Below, piece by piece: positions 1 through 8,984 of a stretch of DNA of 64,000 nt. A program made the translations under genes and the position numbers. The notes beneath the pieces are model-generated. The model was not told where the DNA came from and did no database searches. It saw nothing but the letters and a program-made list of their open reading frames with translations. How positions within the stretch are numbered: the first letter of the stretch is position 1; every line of letters starts with the position of its first letter. The DNA comes from Enhydrobacter aerosaccus (GTDB lineage: Bacteria; Pseudomonadota; Alphaproteobacteria; Reyranellales; Reyranellaceae): positions 53,603 through 117,602 of the forward strand of contig NZ_FUWJ01000015.1 of NCBI RefSeq assembly GCF_900167455.1. The letters are read 5' to 3'.

Positions 1-146
1 TCGTCGAGCGCTCCGAACATGCGCGGAGTATCGACGCAACATGCGTTGCGCCAATGTGATCAATCTGTGGCGCCTCGCACGCGCAGCAAAGACCGTCACA
101 GGTTGATCACTGGCCGAAACATCGGCCGCGATGTCTTCTCCGCCGC
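1..146. other. Leader before the first gene; possible tail of an upstream gene
   Basis: No complete gene lies here. One plus-strand frame is open from base 2 to a TGA at 104-106 (34 codons, ending in residues KTVTG) and could be the 3' end of a gene that starts outside the window. It is too short to identify. No obvious promoter or Shine-Dalgarno precedes the glycosyltransferase that follows. Confidence 0.25.
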
Positions 147-1307
147 ATGGACACGACGCTGTCTCCCGACGCCGTGACGACCCTCCGCACGCCACGCTTC
201 GAGCACATTGCCATCACCTCGGTGTTCGGCGATCCGCGCGAGCTGCGCACCTGGTCGGGAGCGCCGGCGAACGTCGCCAACGCGCTGGAGCGGCGTGGTG
301 TCGTGGTCAAGGGAATCCGTCCGCGGGTGAGCAAGCTTGCCAAGGTCGGCATTGCCCTTGCCGACATGCTGGACGGCCACGGCCGTCCGCTCACCAGCGA
401 GCAGGTGCTGCGCAGCCTGAGTATGCGGCACCGGCTCGCCGCGCAGGTGAGCGAGGCGGCACAGCGGCTCGGCGTGCGCGACGTGCTCCACACCGGAACG
501 TTCGATCTGCTGCCGTCCGTCGATACGACGCGGGGAATACGCCATTACCTCTATTGCGATCACACCTGGGCGCTGGCGTCGCTGCACCACGTCCATGCCG
601 ATCGCTTCACGGCGCGGGCACGGCGCGCCTACGATCGGGCGGAACGCGCCTCGTTCGACGGCCTGGCGCACGTCTTCACCTTCGGACGCTATGTCCGCGA
701 CAACCTGATCGCGCATTACGGCGTGTCGCCGTCCAAGGTGACGGCCGTCGGATCGGGCATGGGGGCGATCGAGCCCTGGCACGGCGCCAAGGATTATGCC
801 CGGCCGAAGCTGCTGTTCGTCGCCAAGCACCTGTTCAAGGCCAAGGGCGGCGAGCTGCTGGTGGAGGCCTTCCGCGCTGCTCGCTCGCGACGGCCCGACC
901 TCACGCTCACGATCGTCGGCGACCCGCGCAGCCGTGCGCTGGTCGCGGACACGGCCGGCATCGCGTTTCGCGATCACCTGCCGTGGGCCGAGCTGCAGCA
1001 GCTCTATCGCGACTCGACGCTGCTGGTACAGCCGATGCTCAACGACCCGTGGGGCCAGGTCTATCTCGAAGCCATGATTTCGCGCACGCCCGTGATGGGG
1101 CTGGCGCGCAACGGCCTGCCTGAACTCGTCGATGGCGGGCGGCATGGCTTCCTGGTCGATCGCGCGACGCCCGAGGCGCTCGCCGACGCCATCGTCTGCG
1201 CTCTCTCCGACCCGGCTCGCCTCGAGCGGATGGCCACGGTCGCCCAGCACCACGTGGTCGACACTTATTCGTGGGACCGCGTCGCCGAGAAGATCCTTTT
1301 CTCCTGA
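147..1307 (+). CDS. Family 4 glycosyltransferase (GT-B fold)
   Basis: Likely transfers a sugar from a nucleotide-sugar donor to a growing surface glycan at the cytoplasmic face of the membrane. The C-terminal donor-binding half (from about residue 215) begins with LLFVAKHLFKAKGG. Near residue 300 it carries NDPWGQVYLEAM, a DX7E version of the family's EX7E pair, followed by GLPELV. The N-terminal acceptor half is poorly conserved, so the sugar and linkage cannot be told. The 386-residue length is normal. The start is the first ATG and has no clear Shine-Dalgarno. Only 17 bp separate it from gmd, so it probably heads or continues an operon with gmd, fcl and the flippase. Confidence 0.85.
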   Translation: MDTTLSPDAVTTLRTPRFEHIAITSVFGDPRELRTWSGAPANVANALERRGVVVKGIRPRVSKLAKVGIALADMLDGHGRPLTSEQVLRSLSMRHRLAAQVSEAAQRLGVRDVLHTGTFDLLPSVDTTRGIRHYLYCDHTWALASLHHVHADRFTARARRAYDRAERASFDGLAHVFTFGRYVRDNLIAHYGVSPSKVTAVGSGMGAIEPWHGAKDYARPKLLFVAKHLFKAKGGELLVEAFRAARSRRPDLTLTIVGDPRSRALVADTAGIAFRDHLPWAELQQLYRDSTLLVQPMLNDPWGQVYLEAMISRTPVMGLARNGLPELVDGGRHGFLVDRATPEALADAIVCALSDPARLERMATVAQHHVVDTYSWDRVAEKILFS

Positions 1308-1324
1308 ACAGGAAGGTTGCGTAC

Positions 1325-2416
1325 ATGACACAACAGACGGACAAGGTCGCTCTGATCACCGGGATCACCGGACAGGACGGCGCTTACCTGGCCGATTTCC
1401 TGTTGGGGCAGGGCTACATCGTGCACGGCATCAAGCGCCGGTCCTCGCTGCTCAATACCGAACGCATCGATTATCTCTATCGCGACCGGCATGACGCGGG
1501 CGTGCGCCTGTTCCTGCACTACGGCGACATGACCGATTCGACCAACCTGATCCGCCTGCTGAACGAGATCCGGCCCACCGAGGTCTACAATCTGGCGGCG
1601 CAGAGCCACGTGCAGGTGAGTTTCGAGACGCCGGAATACACCGCGAATACCGATGCGCTCGGCACGCTGCGCATGCTCGAGGCGATCCGCATCCTGCGTA
1701 TGCAGGACCGCGTCCGCTTCTACCAGGCCTCGACGTCCGAGCTGTTCGGCAAGGTTCAGGAAACGCCCCAGCGTGAACTCACGCCCTTCTACCCGCGAAG
1801 CCCCTATGCGGTGGCGAAGCTCTACGCCTACTGGATCACGGTCAATTACCGCGAAGCCTACGGCATGCATGCCTCCAACGGCATCCTGTTCAACCACGAA
1901 TCGCCGATCCGTGGCGAGACCTTCGTCACGCGCAAGATCACGCGCGCGGTCGCGGCCATCGAGCGCGGCGTGCAGGAGCGCCTCTATCTCGGCAATCTCG
2001 ACGCCAAGCGCGACTGGGGTCATGCGCGCGACTACGTCGAGGGCATGTGGCGCATCCTGCAGCAGGAGGAGCCGGAGGATTATGTGCTGGCGACGGGCGA
2101 GACACACACCGTGCGCGAGTTCGTGGAGATTGCGTTCCGGCACATCGATCGCGATATCGAGTGGCGCGGCGAGGGCGCCGAGGAAGTCGGCTGCTGCAAG
2201 CGCAGCGGCAAGGTGCTGGTGGCGCTCGACGAAGCCTACAAGCGGCCGACCGAAGTCGACCTGTTGCTGGGCGATCCCGCCAAGGCGATCACCAAGCTCG
2301 GCTGGCGGCACCGCACCAGCTTCGAACAGCTGGTGGCCGAGATGGTCGAGTCCGATCGCAAGATCCTGAAGACAACCGGAGCTCGCTATGAACCCGTCCT
2401 ACACGCTGCGCAATAA
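1325..2416 (+). CDS. gmd: GDP-mannose 4,6-dehydratase
   Basis: Converts GDP-D-mannose to GDP-4-keto-6-deoxy-D-mannose, the first step towards GDP-L-fucose and related deoxyhexoses. Extended SDR fold: the nucleotide-binding GITGQDGAYLADFLL lies at about residues 10-24, STSELFG supplies the catalytic Ser/Thr and Glu, and YAVAKLYAYW holds the YxxxK pair. The family block NHESPIRGETFVTRKI is intact. Length is 363 residues from the ATG at 1325; an upstream in-frame ATG at 1271 lies inside the glycosyltransferase gene and is less likely. The 3' end overlaps fcl by 29 bp, indicating translational coupling of the two steps. Confidence 0.95.
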   Translation: MTQQTDKVALITGITGQDGAYLADFLLGQGYIVHGIKRRSSLLNTERIDYLYRDRHDAGVRLFLHYGDMTDSTNLIRLLNEIRPTEVYNLAAQSHVQVSFETPEYTANTDALGTLRMLEAIRILRMQDRVRFYQASTSELFGKVQETPQRELTPFYPRSPYAVAKLYAYWITVNYREAYGMHASNGILFNHESPIRGETFVTRKITRAVAAIERGVQERLYLGNLDAKRDWGHARDYVEGMWRILQQEEPEDYVLATGETHTVREFVEIAFRHIDRDIEWRGEGAEEVGCCKRSGKVLVALDEAYKRPTEVDLLLGDPAKAITKLGWRHRTSFEQLVAEMVESDRKILKTTGARYEPVLHAAQ

Positions 2417-3350
2417 GAGAGTCTGGGTCGCCGGACATCGCGGCCTGGTCGGTAGCGCCATCGTGCGCCGCCTACAGAGCGAGGACTGCGAGATCGTGAC
2501 GGCGCCGCGCGATTCGGTGGATCTGCGCCGTCCCGACCAGCTCGAGAAGTGGATGCGGGACGTGCGGCCGCAGGCGGTCTTCCTGGCCGCCGCGCGGGTC
2601 GGCGGCATCCACGCCAACAACACGCGCCCGGCCGAGTTCATCTACGACAATCTCGCCATCCAGACGACGGTGGTCGAGGCCTGCCGCCGCTCCAATGTCG
2701 AGAAGCTGCTGCTGATGGGCTCTTCCTGCATCTACCCGCGGCTCGCGCCGCAGCCGATCCCGGAATCGGCGCTGCTCACCGGGCCGCTCGAACCCACCAA
2801 CGAGTGGTACGCCGTCGCCAAGATCGCCGGCATCAAGCTGGGCCAGGCCTATCGCCGCCAGTATGGCTGTGACTTCATCTCGGTGATGCCCACCAACCTG
2901 TACGGGGCAGGCGACAATTTCGATCGCCTGCAGAGCCACGTCGTGCCGGCGCTGATCCTGAAGGCGCACGAGGCCAAGATGGCGCGGGCGCCGCAGATGG
3001 AAGTCTGGGGCACCGGCGCGGTGCGGCGCGAGTTCCTCTATGTCGACGATGCCGCCGACGGCATGGTCTTCCTGATGAAGAACTACTCGGACGAAGGCAT
3101 CGTCAATATCGGCACCGGCCGCGACGTGCCGATCATCGATCTGGTCGGCATGGTGTGCAAGGTCGTGGGATACGAGGGCACGCTGCGCTTCGACACCTCG
3201 CGGCCGGACGGCACGCCGCGCAAGGTCGTGGATGTCAGCCGCATCAACGCGCTTGGCTGGAATGCCAAGATCTCGCTGCCGGACGGGCTGGCGATGACCT
3301 ATCGCTGGTTCCTGGAAAATGTGGCCCCGGAAAAACGCCGCGTCGCCTGA
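2388..3350 (+). CDS. fcl: GDP-L-fucose synthase (epimerase/reductase)
   Basis: Performs 3,5-epimerisation and NADPH-dependent 4-reduction of the Gmd product to give GDP-L-fucose. Extended SDR: GHRGLVGSAIV is the dinucleotide loop near the N-terminus, GSSCIYPRLAPQPIPE is the conserved catalytic Ser/Cys block, and YAVAKIAG holds the YxxxK catalytic pair. The family's MPTNLYGAGDNF follows. The 320-residue length is standard. It overlaps gmd and precedes the flippase, so the cluster supplies and exports a fucosylated glycan. Confidence 0.95.
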   Translation: MNPSYTLRNKRVWVAGHRGLVGSAIVRRLQSEDCEIVTAPRDSVDLRRPDQLEKWMRDVRPQAVFLAAARVGGIHANNTRPAEFIYDNLAIQTTVVEACRRSNVEKLLLMGSSCIYPRLAPQPIPESALLTGPLEPTNEWYAVAKIAGIKLGQAYRRQYGCDFISVMPTNLYGAGDNFDRLQSHVVPALILKAHEAKMARAPQMEVWGTGAVRREFLYVDDAADGMVFLMKNYSDEGIVNIGTGRDVPIIDLVGMVCKVVGYEGTLRFDTSRPDGTPRKVVDVSRINALGWNAKISLPDGLAMTYRWFLENVAPEKRRVA

Positions 3351-3375
3351 CCGGGAACTTGGCGTCGATCACCTG

Positions 3376-4836
3376 ATGGAGGATGTCGGCCGCCGCTCGC
3401 GTCGCGGCGGTGCCATCCTTCTGTCGGCGCAGGGAGTCCGCGTCCTCGGCCAGATGGGCACGCTGGTGGTGCTGGCGCGCCTGCTGCCGCCGACGGCGTT
3501 CGGCCTGCTGGCAATGGTGGCGGCGATCGGCGCCATCCTCGACCTGGTCAAGGAATTCGGCCTGTCCGCGGCGACCATCCAGAAGCAGGACATCACCCAG
3601 GCCCAGGTCTCGGCGCTGTTCTGGATCAATGCCGGCGTCGGCCTCGTGCTGGGGCTGGGGCTGTTCCTGTCGGCGCCTCTGCTGGCGCGGTTCTACGAAC
3701 AGCCCGAGCTGGCCGATGTGGCGCGCTGCATGTCGCTGGGCTTCGTGGCCAGCGGGCTCACGGTGCAGCACTGGGCGTTGCTGCGGCGGCAGATGCGTTT
3801 CTCCACCATCGCCGGTCTCGAGACGGTTGGCGACCTGGTGAGCTTCGCCGCCGGCATCGGGCTCGCCGTCGCCGGGGCCGGCTATTGGGCGCTGGTCGTG
3901 CAGCGACTGTGCGCGCCGCTGCTGCTGCTGGCCGGAAGCTGGCTGTTCTGCCGCTGGCGGCCGGCCGCGCCGCGGCCGACGGAGGGCGTGCGCGGCCTGC
4001 TGAGCTATGGCGCCTCGGTCACCGGCAGCCAGCTCGCGGTCGCCTTCGCGCGCAGCATCGATCAGATCCTGATCGGCTGGCTGTGGGGACCGGCGGTGCT
4101 CGGCCTGTACGAGCGCACCACGCGGCTCCTGATGATGCCGGTCAACACCATCAACGCGCCGATCTACGCCGCCGCCATGCCGGGCCTCAGCCGCCTGCTC
4201 GAGCAACCGGCGCGTTACCGCACCTTCTTCGCCCAGGTGATCCAGAAGCTCGGCCTGCTCACCATGCCGCCCTTCGCCCTTGCCGCCGTGACGGCCGACT
4301 GGGTGGTCGAGATCCTGTTCGGACCCTCCTGGGCCCAGGCGGTGCCGCTGGTGGCGCTGTTCAGCCTCTACGCCGTGTTCCTGCCGGTGCTGCAGGCCAG
4401 CGGTCTGCTCTATCTCACCCAGGCACGCACCACGGAGATGCTGCGCGCCAACCTGATCGACGCCGCCATCACCGTCGCCGCCATCCTCGCCGGCCTCTAT
4501 TGGGGCGTGACAGGCGTTGCCCTGGCGCTCACCGGCATCGGCCTGGTCGTTCGCCTGCCGCTGGCCTTCTGGCTGTCCACGCGGCATGGACCCGTGGGAA
4601 TCGGGGTGCTGTGGCGCGCCGTCGCGCCGCCGGCCTCGGCCGCGATCGCCGTGGTGCTGAGCGTCAGCCTGCTGCGCCGCGTCGAGCCCGATCCGACCCT
4701 GACCGCGCTCGCCTCGACCGCCGCCGTGGCCCTCACGGCGACGCTGCTCGCCCTGCTGGCCTGGCCCGAGACCCGCCGCGAGATCCAGACCCTGCTCTCC
4801 ACCGGCAAGATCCCGCGCCCCTCGGCCTCGGGCTGA
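3376..4836 (+). CDS. Polysaccharide flippase, Wzx/MATE-type (MOP superfamily)
   Basis: Predicted lipid-linked oligosaccharide translocase of the inner membrane. The roughly 486-residue product has about 12-14 hydrophobic segments from near residue 15 to the C-terminus and the charged, proline-poor loops typical of polysaccharide-biosynthesis MOP proteins. I chose the ATG at 3376 (MEDVGRRSRRGG), 25 bp after fcl. An ATG at 3319 would overlap fcl and give a less typical N-terminus. It closes the glycan cluster. The substrate is presumed to be the unit built by the upstream glycosyltransferase, which is inference from context. Confidence 0.85.
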   Translation: MEDVGRRSRRGGAILLSAQGVRVLGQMGTLVVLARLLPPTAFGLLAMVAAIGAILDLVKEFGLSAATIQKQDITQAQVSALFWINAGVGLVLGLGLFLSAPLLARFYEQPELADVARCMSLGFVASGLTVQHWALLRRQMRFSTIAGLETVGDLVSFAAGIGLAVAGAGYWALVVQRLCAPLLLLAGSWLFCRWRPAAPRPTEGVRGLLSYGASVTGSQLAVAFARSIDQILIGWLWGPAVLGLYERTTRLLMMPVNTINAPIYAAAMPGLSRLLEQPARYRTFFAQVIQKLGLLTMPPFALAAVTADWVVEILFGPSWAQAVPLVALFSLYAVFLPVLQASGLLYLTQARTTEMLRANLIDAAITVAAILAGLYWGVTGVALALTGIGLVVRLPLAFWLSTRHGPVGIGVLWRAVAPPASAAIAVVLSVSLLRRVEPDPTLTALASTAAVALTATLLALLAWPETRREIQTLLSTGKIPRPSASG

Positions 4837-4911
4837 CGCCGTCGACACCGCACCAGGGCGCGGGGCGCGTTCGATCCGGAAGAGGGCAGGGCGCTCTTCC
4901 TCTGCCGACAG

Positions 4912-5505
4912 CTAGCTGCCGATGACGCCGTCCTTCTTCATGGCGGTCAGGACCTCGGTGGCGAAGGTCTCGAACAGGTCGGGAATATTCGCCGTGATGT
5001 TCGACTGACCGATCGTCGTGGTGACGTGCCAGATGCTCTTGCCGCTCGCATCCAGCAGATCGCCGCGCAGGTCGAAGCTCGATACGCATCCATAGAGGGA
5101 GCAGGTCGTCTTCTGGTCACCCAGGACGACCCGGAACTCGGTCGGGGCGCTGTCCGAAACCGTCAGGCCATACTTGGAGGCATCCTGCGGCAGCTTGTCC
5201 TTGAAGTCCTGGGTGAAGGTCTTCACGAACAGGGCGTGGTCCTCGGTCGCCCTGGTTTCAACCTTGCGCTTGATCGATGCACTCGCCGCCAGCGAGATGA
5301 GGTCGGTCGCCGATGCCACCCGTTCGATCTTGCTATCGGGCGCCTCGGCGAACACGGCATGCACGGCCGTGACGCGCTCGGCCGGCGCCGCGGTCGGCCG
5401 GCCACTGTCGAATGACTTCACCGAACATCCCGAAATCGCCACGGCGACCATCGACATCGCCAGAATTGCACGCGCTGAAACCGCGCTTCCGTTACTCGCT
5501 GACAC
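4912..5505 (-). CDS. Putative lipoprotein of unknown function
   Basis: Product of 197 residues with a lipoprotein signal: a hydrophobic stretch ILAMSMVAVAI followed by the lipobox ISGC at about residues 24-27. I place the start at GTG 5505 because a purine-rich Shine-Dalgarno (GAGAGGGGAGAA) sits just upstream. An ATG at 5547 would give an atypically polar N-terminus. The mature part has alternating strand-like sequence with a Cys pair (TTCSLYGCV) and resembles small outer-membrane-associated lipoproteins. I do not recognise a family. It stands alone, convergent with the flippase gene. Confidence 0.7.
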   Translation of the reverse strand: MSASNGSAVSARAILAMSMVAVAISGCSVKSFDSGRPTAAPAERVTAVHAVFAEAPDSKIERVASATDLISLAASASIKRKVETRATEDHALFVKTFTQDFKDKLPQDASKYGLTVSDSAPTEFRVVLGDQKTTCSLYGCVSSFDLRGDLLDASGKSIWHVTTTIGQSNITANIPDLFETFATEVLTAMKKDGVIGS

Positions 5506-5844
5506 GTCCGTTCTCCCCTCTCGACTATCCGGCCGTTCGCACGGCACGGCTCCTCATGCCGACCAGCCTGTGCCGCAAGACGGCGCGGGCTGGTATCGGC
5601 CCGTTCAATCCTCAGGTTGTCACGTCAGGTCGGTTGCCCACGGGGAACGCAGCGACTCAAGCGGCGGCCGGCGAACGACGGCACCGCCGATGGCATAGCC
5701 TTGCCCAATTGACGAACCGCGTTGCCCCCATCAGATCTCGCGCCGACTATAGCCGGTAGCGGGAGCCTGTTAATCTGCAACTTCCGCAACTCTCGGCGAC
5801 ATCTTCACGCGGCGGAAGCCGAGGCGGGGCAGGGACGGCCCGGC
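5506..5844. other. Intergenic stretch, nothing recognised
   Basis: About 340 bp between the lipoprotein start and the GNAT stop, both on the minus strand. It should contain the lipoprotein promoter. I see no palindromic repeat, RNA gene or convincing open frame in it. Confidence 0.4.
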
Positions 5845-6330
5845 CTAGAACGTCTTCACCATGTGGACCCTTGTATGGGCGTCGAGCCCGTGCTCGGGCA
5901 GGCCGCGGCTCACGATCGCGAAGCCGTGGCGCTCGTAGAGGCGAATGTTGGCCACGGCCATCTCGGCGGTTTCGAGCGACAGGCCATCAAGGCCGCGCGC
6001 TCGCGCCAACTCGTCGATCCGCTGCAGCAGCCAGCTCCCGACGCCGGTGCCTTGTCGCGACGGATCGACAGCGAGCTGGTGGATGTAGAGGTCCTTCTCC
6101 CGCGGTCTCGTCCGGGCGACACCGACGATGCGTTCACCTTCGACGGCAACGAAGACGTCGCCGCGCCCAATCTCCGCCTCGCCGCGCGCCCACTCTTCGG
6201 CATAGGCGGCAGAGTCCTCTGCCGGCCAGTCGCGCCCCAGAGCGTGGATATAAGGCGTGAAGGCCGTGAGGACGACGCGCCAGACCTCATCGATCTCCGC
6301 AAGCGTCGCCGTTCTGAAGGTCAGCGTCAT
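5845..6330 (-). CDS. GNAT-family N-acetyltransferase
   Basis: Acetyl-CoA-dependent acyltransferase of 161 residues. The GNAT core is clear: strand 4 LYIHQLAVDPSRQGTG, then VGSWLLQRIDELARARG forms the pyrophosphate-binding motif A (about residues 85-112). LSLETAEMAVANIRLYERHGF is interrupted-motif B with the usual Asn and Tyr. The substrate is unknown. It is a single gene with no obvious operon partner and a normal length for the family. Confidence 0.85.
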   Translation of the reverse strand: MTLTFRTATLAEIDEVWRVVLTAFTPYIHALGRDWPAEDSAAYAEEWARGEAEIGRGDVFVAVEGERIVGVARTRPREKDLYIHQLAVDPSRQGTGVGSWLLQRIDELARARGLDGLSLETAEMAVANIRLYERHGFAIVSRGLPEHGLDAHTRVHMVKTF

Positions 6331-6427
6331 GATGGCATTCTACCAGATGATGGGCTTTCCGGCTGGGTCCGGCGCGCGTGGCGTTCGATGCTGAGCCAAG
6401 GGGCTTACGCCCTATCCAAATTCAACT

Positions 6428-6622
6428 CTACCTTCGGCTTCCCTTCCAAAAGATGAAGGCGTTGAAGGTGTTGATGTCTCGCTTGGCTCCTGTGCGCTCA
6501 CAGTAGGCAAGCGCAAGATCGCGCATACGCTTGGGTGGCGCATCTAGATCAGGCGGTGAAGCGTCTGCGCTCTCCAAGAATGTAGGTGTATTTGCGATGA
6601 TTTTCTCTCTTTCATCGGTCAT
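6428..6622 (-). CDS. Small hypothetical protein (64 aa) in a lower-GC island
   Basis: Hydrophilic 64-residue product beginning MTDEREKIIANT. It contains a DLALAYCERTG segment and ends with a basic KGSRR tail. No signal peptide, membrane segment or known motif was seen. Codon use is clearly more AT-rich than its neighbours, suggesting recent acquisition. Its start lies 78 bp from the start of the divergent membrane-protein gene, so the two may form a transferred pair. Coding status rests on the clean ATG and intact frame only. Confidence 0.45.
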   Translation of the reverse strand: MTDEREKIIANTPTFLESADASPPDLDAPPKRMRDLALAYCERTGAKRDINTFNAFIFWKGSRR

Positions 6623-6685
6623 GGTATCTTCTTTCTATTGAGCGAAAGCAGGCGCACCAATCCTCCGAGGGCCAAGATACTCAAG

Positions 6686-6692
6686 AAGGAGG
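6686..6692 (+). promoter_or_regulatory. Ribosome binding site that decides the start at 6701
   Basis: AAGGAGG lies 8 nt before TTG 6701, an ideal spacing. The earlier TTG at 6638 in the same frame has no Shine-Dalgarno, so 6701 is preferred. Confidence 0.5.
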
Positions 6693-6700
6693 CAGGTAAA

Positions 6701-7036
6701 TTGGACTGGCGACCGCCGCCAAAAATGCCCGGCAGCTACTGGAAGATACGGCGTGTGGGGCAGGTGATATCAGCCATCTTCATCCTGTCGATTTTCGCGA
6801 CCGCGTATTTCCAGAACACCTACATCCACTATCCGACCCGGCCCGAGCCGGCTGATGGAAAGATCGTAGGTGTCTTGATCAAAGGATCGGTCCACTACAT
6901 CACTCATCAGGAGTGGCTCTACACCCGGTGGGCTTTCGATACGTCGATAGTATCAGGCGTGCTGATTGCCCTCATATTGGCCGTGATCTACCTCCGGTAC
7001 GGAAAAGACGGCTTTAGACGCGATCTGATGAAGTAA
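6701..7036 (+). CDS. Hypothetical two-span membrane protein
   Basis: About 111 residues starting at TTG 6701 behind a strong Shine-Dalgarno; an alternative TTG at 6638 would add 21 basic residues. Two membrane segments are visible: VISAIFILSIFATAY near the N-terminus and VSGVLIALILAVIYL near the C-terminus. They are joined by a roughly 50-residue loop with several aromatic and His residues, and followed by a basic tail. I recognise no family. Base composition is lower in GC than the flanks, as in the divergent small gene, which points to horizontal origin. Confidence 0.6.
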   Translation: MDWRPPPKMPGSYWKIRRVGQVISAIFILSIFATAYFQNTYIHYPTRPEPADGKIVGVLIKGSVHYITHQEWLYTRWAFDTSIVSGVLIALILAVIYLRYGKDGFRRDLMK

Positions 7037-7101
7037 CTCCTCCAACAGACGTCGATGAAGAGCAGAGAAGTTACGACTGACAAACCTGCCGCGTCGCTCC
7101 C

Positions 7102-8394
7102 TCAGCGACCCTTCTTCCCTTCGCGCGGCAGCAGGGCGGTGAGGAAGCCGAGGCAGAGCAGGAACGGCGTCACCTGATAGACCGTGTCGATGCTGGTCAT
7201 GTCGGCGAGCTTGCCCAGTGCGGCGGCGCCGAGGCCGCCGAGGCCGAAGGAGAAGCCGAAGAACATGCCGGCCACCAGTCCGACGCGGCCCGGCATCAGC
7301 TCCTGGGCATAGACCAGGATCGCCGCGAAGGCCGACGACATGATCATCGCCACAGTGACGGCGAGCACGCCGGTCCAGAACAGGTTGGCATGCGGCAGCA
7401 TCAGCGCGAAGGGCAGCGCGCCCAGGATCGAGAACCAGATCACCGGGATGCGGCCGATGCGGTCACCGACCCAGCCGCCCAGCAGCAGGCCGGCGACGAT
7501 GCCGAGCATGAAGGCGAACAGGTAGAACTGCGCCGTCTGCACCGAGAGATGGAATTTGTCGATCAGGTAGAAGGTGTAATAGGAGCCGAGGCTGGCCTGA
7601 TAGACGTTCTTGGAGAACAGCAGCACGACCAGGATCGTGACGGCGAAGATCACGCGGCCGCGCGACAGGTTGTGCGTGGCTCCCTGTGCACCGGCGTGCG
7701 TGCCCGCCTGCGCGGCGGCGCCGGTTGCCTTGCGATGCGGCGTTGGCTGCACGGACCGTCGCGCGCGGTACCAGTGGCCGATCTGGAACAGGATGGTCAT
7801 GGCGATCAGGGCGGCGGCCGAGAACCAGCCGATGCTGCCCTGGCCGCGCGGCACGACGATGAAGGCGGCCAGCAGCGGTCCCGACGCCTGGCCGAGATTG
7901 CCGCCGACCTGGAACAGCGACTGGGCGAGGCCATAGCGGCCGCCCGCCGCCATGCGCGCCACCCGCGAGGCCTCGGGATGGAACACCGACGAGCCCATGC
8001 CGATCAGCGCCGCCGAGAACAGGATGACGGGATAGGAATGGGCCTGGGACATCGACAGCAGCCCGACCAGGGTGAAGCCCATGCCGACCATGAGGGAATA
8101 GGGCTGCGGCTTGCGGTCGGTGTAGAGCCCGACCACCGGCTGCAGCATCGAGGCCGTGAACTGGAAGGCGAGCGTGATGAAGCCGACCTGGCTGAAGGAC
8201 AGGGCGTAGTTGTCCTTGAGGATCGGATACAGCGCCGGCACCAGCGACTGCATCATGTCGTTCAGCAGGTGGCAGAAGCTCAGCGTCAGGATGACGGCGA
8301 AGGTCGTGCTGTTGGCCGATGCGGATGCCGAAGCGGAGAGGGAGGGGCGGGCGGCAGTCGGAGCGGTTTCAGCCGCCATCGTATTGTCGGTCAT
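7102..8394 (-). CDS. fsr: MFS efflux transporter, fosmidomycin-resistance (Fsr) type
   Basis: Inner-membrane proton-driven exporter of 430 residues with 12 predicted spans. Segments such as LSFCHLLNDMMQSLVP, LYPILKDNYALSF and GMGSSVFHPEASRVAR match the Fsr branch of the major facilitator superfamily, including its acidic/His-containing first span and the FHPE block in span 4. A central hydrophilic loop near residues 205-235 is rich in Ala, Gly and His, a common variable linker. The natural substrate is unknown. A long repeat-filled gap follows its start. Confidence 0.85.
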   Translation of the reverse strand: MTDNTMAAETAPTAARPSLSASASASANSTTFAVILTLSFCHLLNDMMQSLVPALYPILKDNYALSFSQVGFITLAFQFTASMLQPVVGLYTDRKPQPYSLMVGMGFTLVGLLSMSQAHSYPVILFSAALIGMGSSVFHPEASRVARMAAGGRYGLAQSLFQVGGNLGQASGPLLAAFIVVPRGQGSIGWFSAAALIAMTILFQIGHWYRARRSVQPTPHRKATGAAAQAGTHAGAQGATHNLSRGRVIFAVTILVVLLFSKNVYQASLGSYYTFYLIDKFHLSVQTAQFYLFAFMLGIVAGLLLGGWVGDRIGRIPVIWFSILGALPFALMLPHANLFWTGVLAVTVAMIMSSAFAAILVYAQELMPGRVGLVAGMFFGFSFGLGGLGAAALGKLADMTSIDTVYQVTPFLLCLGFLTALLPREGKKGR

Positions 8395-8540
8395 GCGGGC
8401 ATCTTAAAAGGCAACGGGAGCCTCGACCATCGCAGCGATGCAGACCAGCCCTGCACGACATCGGCGGTTGCAGTGCAGCAGAGCCCGCGCGTCGCCCCCT
8501 CACTCGGCTTTGGGTAGGCCGATTCGCAAATGTCTCTCCG

Positions 8541-8675
8541 TCGTCCTGAGCGAAGCCGAGCGCAGCGAAGCGCAGCCGAAGGACCTTTTTTCCGGCGTCA
8601 ACGCTGAACGCAGCACCGCCAAGACAGGCCCCTCGACTACGCCGCCCTTCGGGCGCCTCCGCTCGGGGTGACGAT
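8541..8675. repeat. Interspersed palindromic repeat, family R3
   Basis: Begins TCGTCCTGAGCGAAGCCGAG, contains GAAGGACCTTTTTTCCGGCG and ends CGCTCGGGGTGACGA, so its outer ends form an imperfect inverted repeat. A second copy of the same layout lies at 21934-22046. Both are intergenic and non-coding. Confidence 0.7.
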
Positions 8676-8697
8676 GGAACTTCACATCACCTCATGT

Positions 8698-8801
8698 CCC
8701 CCTCACCCCGCCTCTCCCCCTCGCGGGGGGAGAGGAGTCCGAAAAGATGCTGTCGCCTCTCATGTCCCTCTTCCCCTTGGGGGAGAGGTGAGGTGAGGGG
8801 G
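8698..8801. repeat. Composite palindromic repeat, family R1 (about 100 bp)
   Basis: Outer ends are CCCCTCACC and GGTGAGGGG. Inside are two hairpins, one of the form CTCTCCCCCTCGCGGGGG and the other CTTCCCCTTGGGGGAG, with about 35 variable bases between them. Near-identical or related copies occur at 11573, 13697, 15491 (half), 40965 and 61400. Confidence 0.8.
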
Positions 8802-8810
8802 CGGCGGTGA

Positions 8811-8903
8811 CTCATCGGAGCGCGCAACTCCAGTTGCGCTCATGATCTGATGCGCCCTTTCAGCGCGGAGGTATCCGCGCGCAGTGGTGCGCTCCCCTGA
8901 GCG
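8811..8903. repeat. REP pair (BIME) of the RAYT-associated family R5
   Basis: CTCATCGGAGCGCGCAACTC begins a REP hairpin (GCGCAACTCCAGTTGCGC), and an opposed copy ends GTGCGCTCCCCTGAG. The conserved GGAG tetranucleotide precedes the first hairpin. It belongs to the same family as the repeats flanking the RAYT gene at 38971-39519. Confidence 0.7.
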
Positions 8904-8984
8904 TAGGCGACCATAATAGGGAGTGGGCGGCGGCGGGCTTAGGATGAGCGCGCCATGACGTCCGTCTTCTTTCCATCCCGTGCC

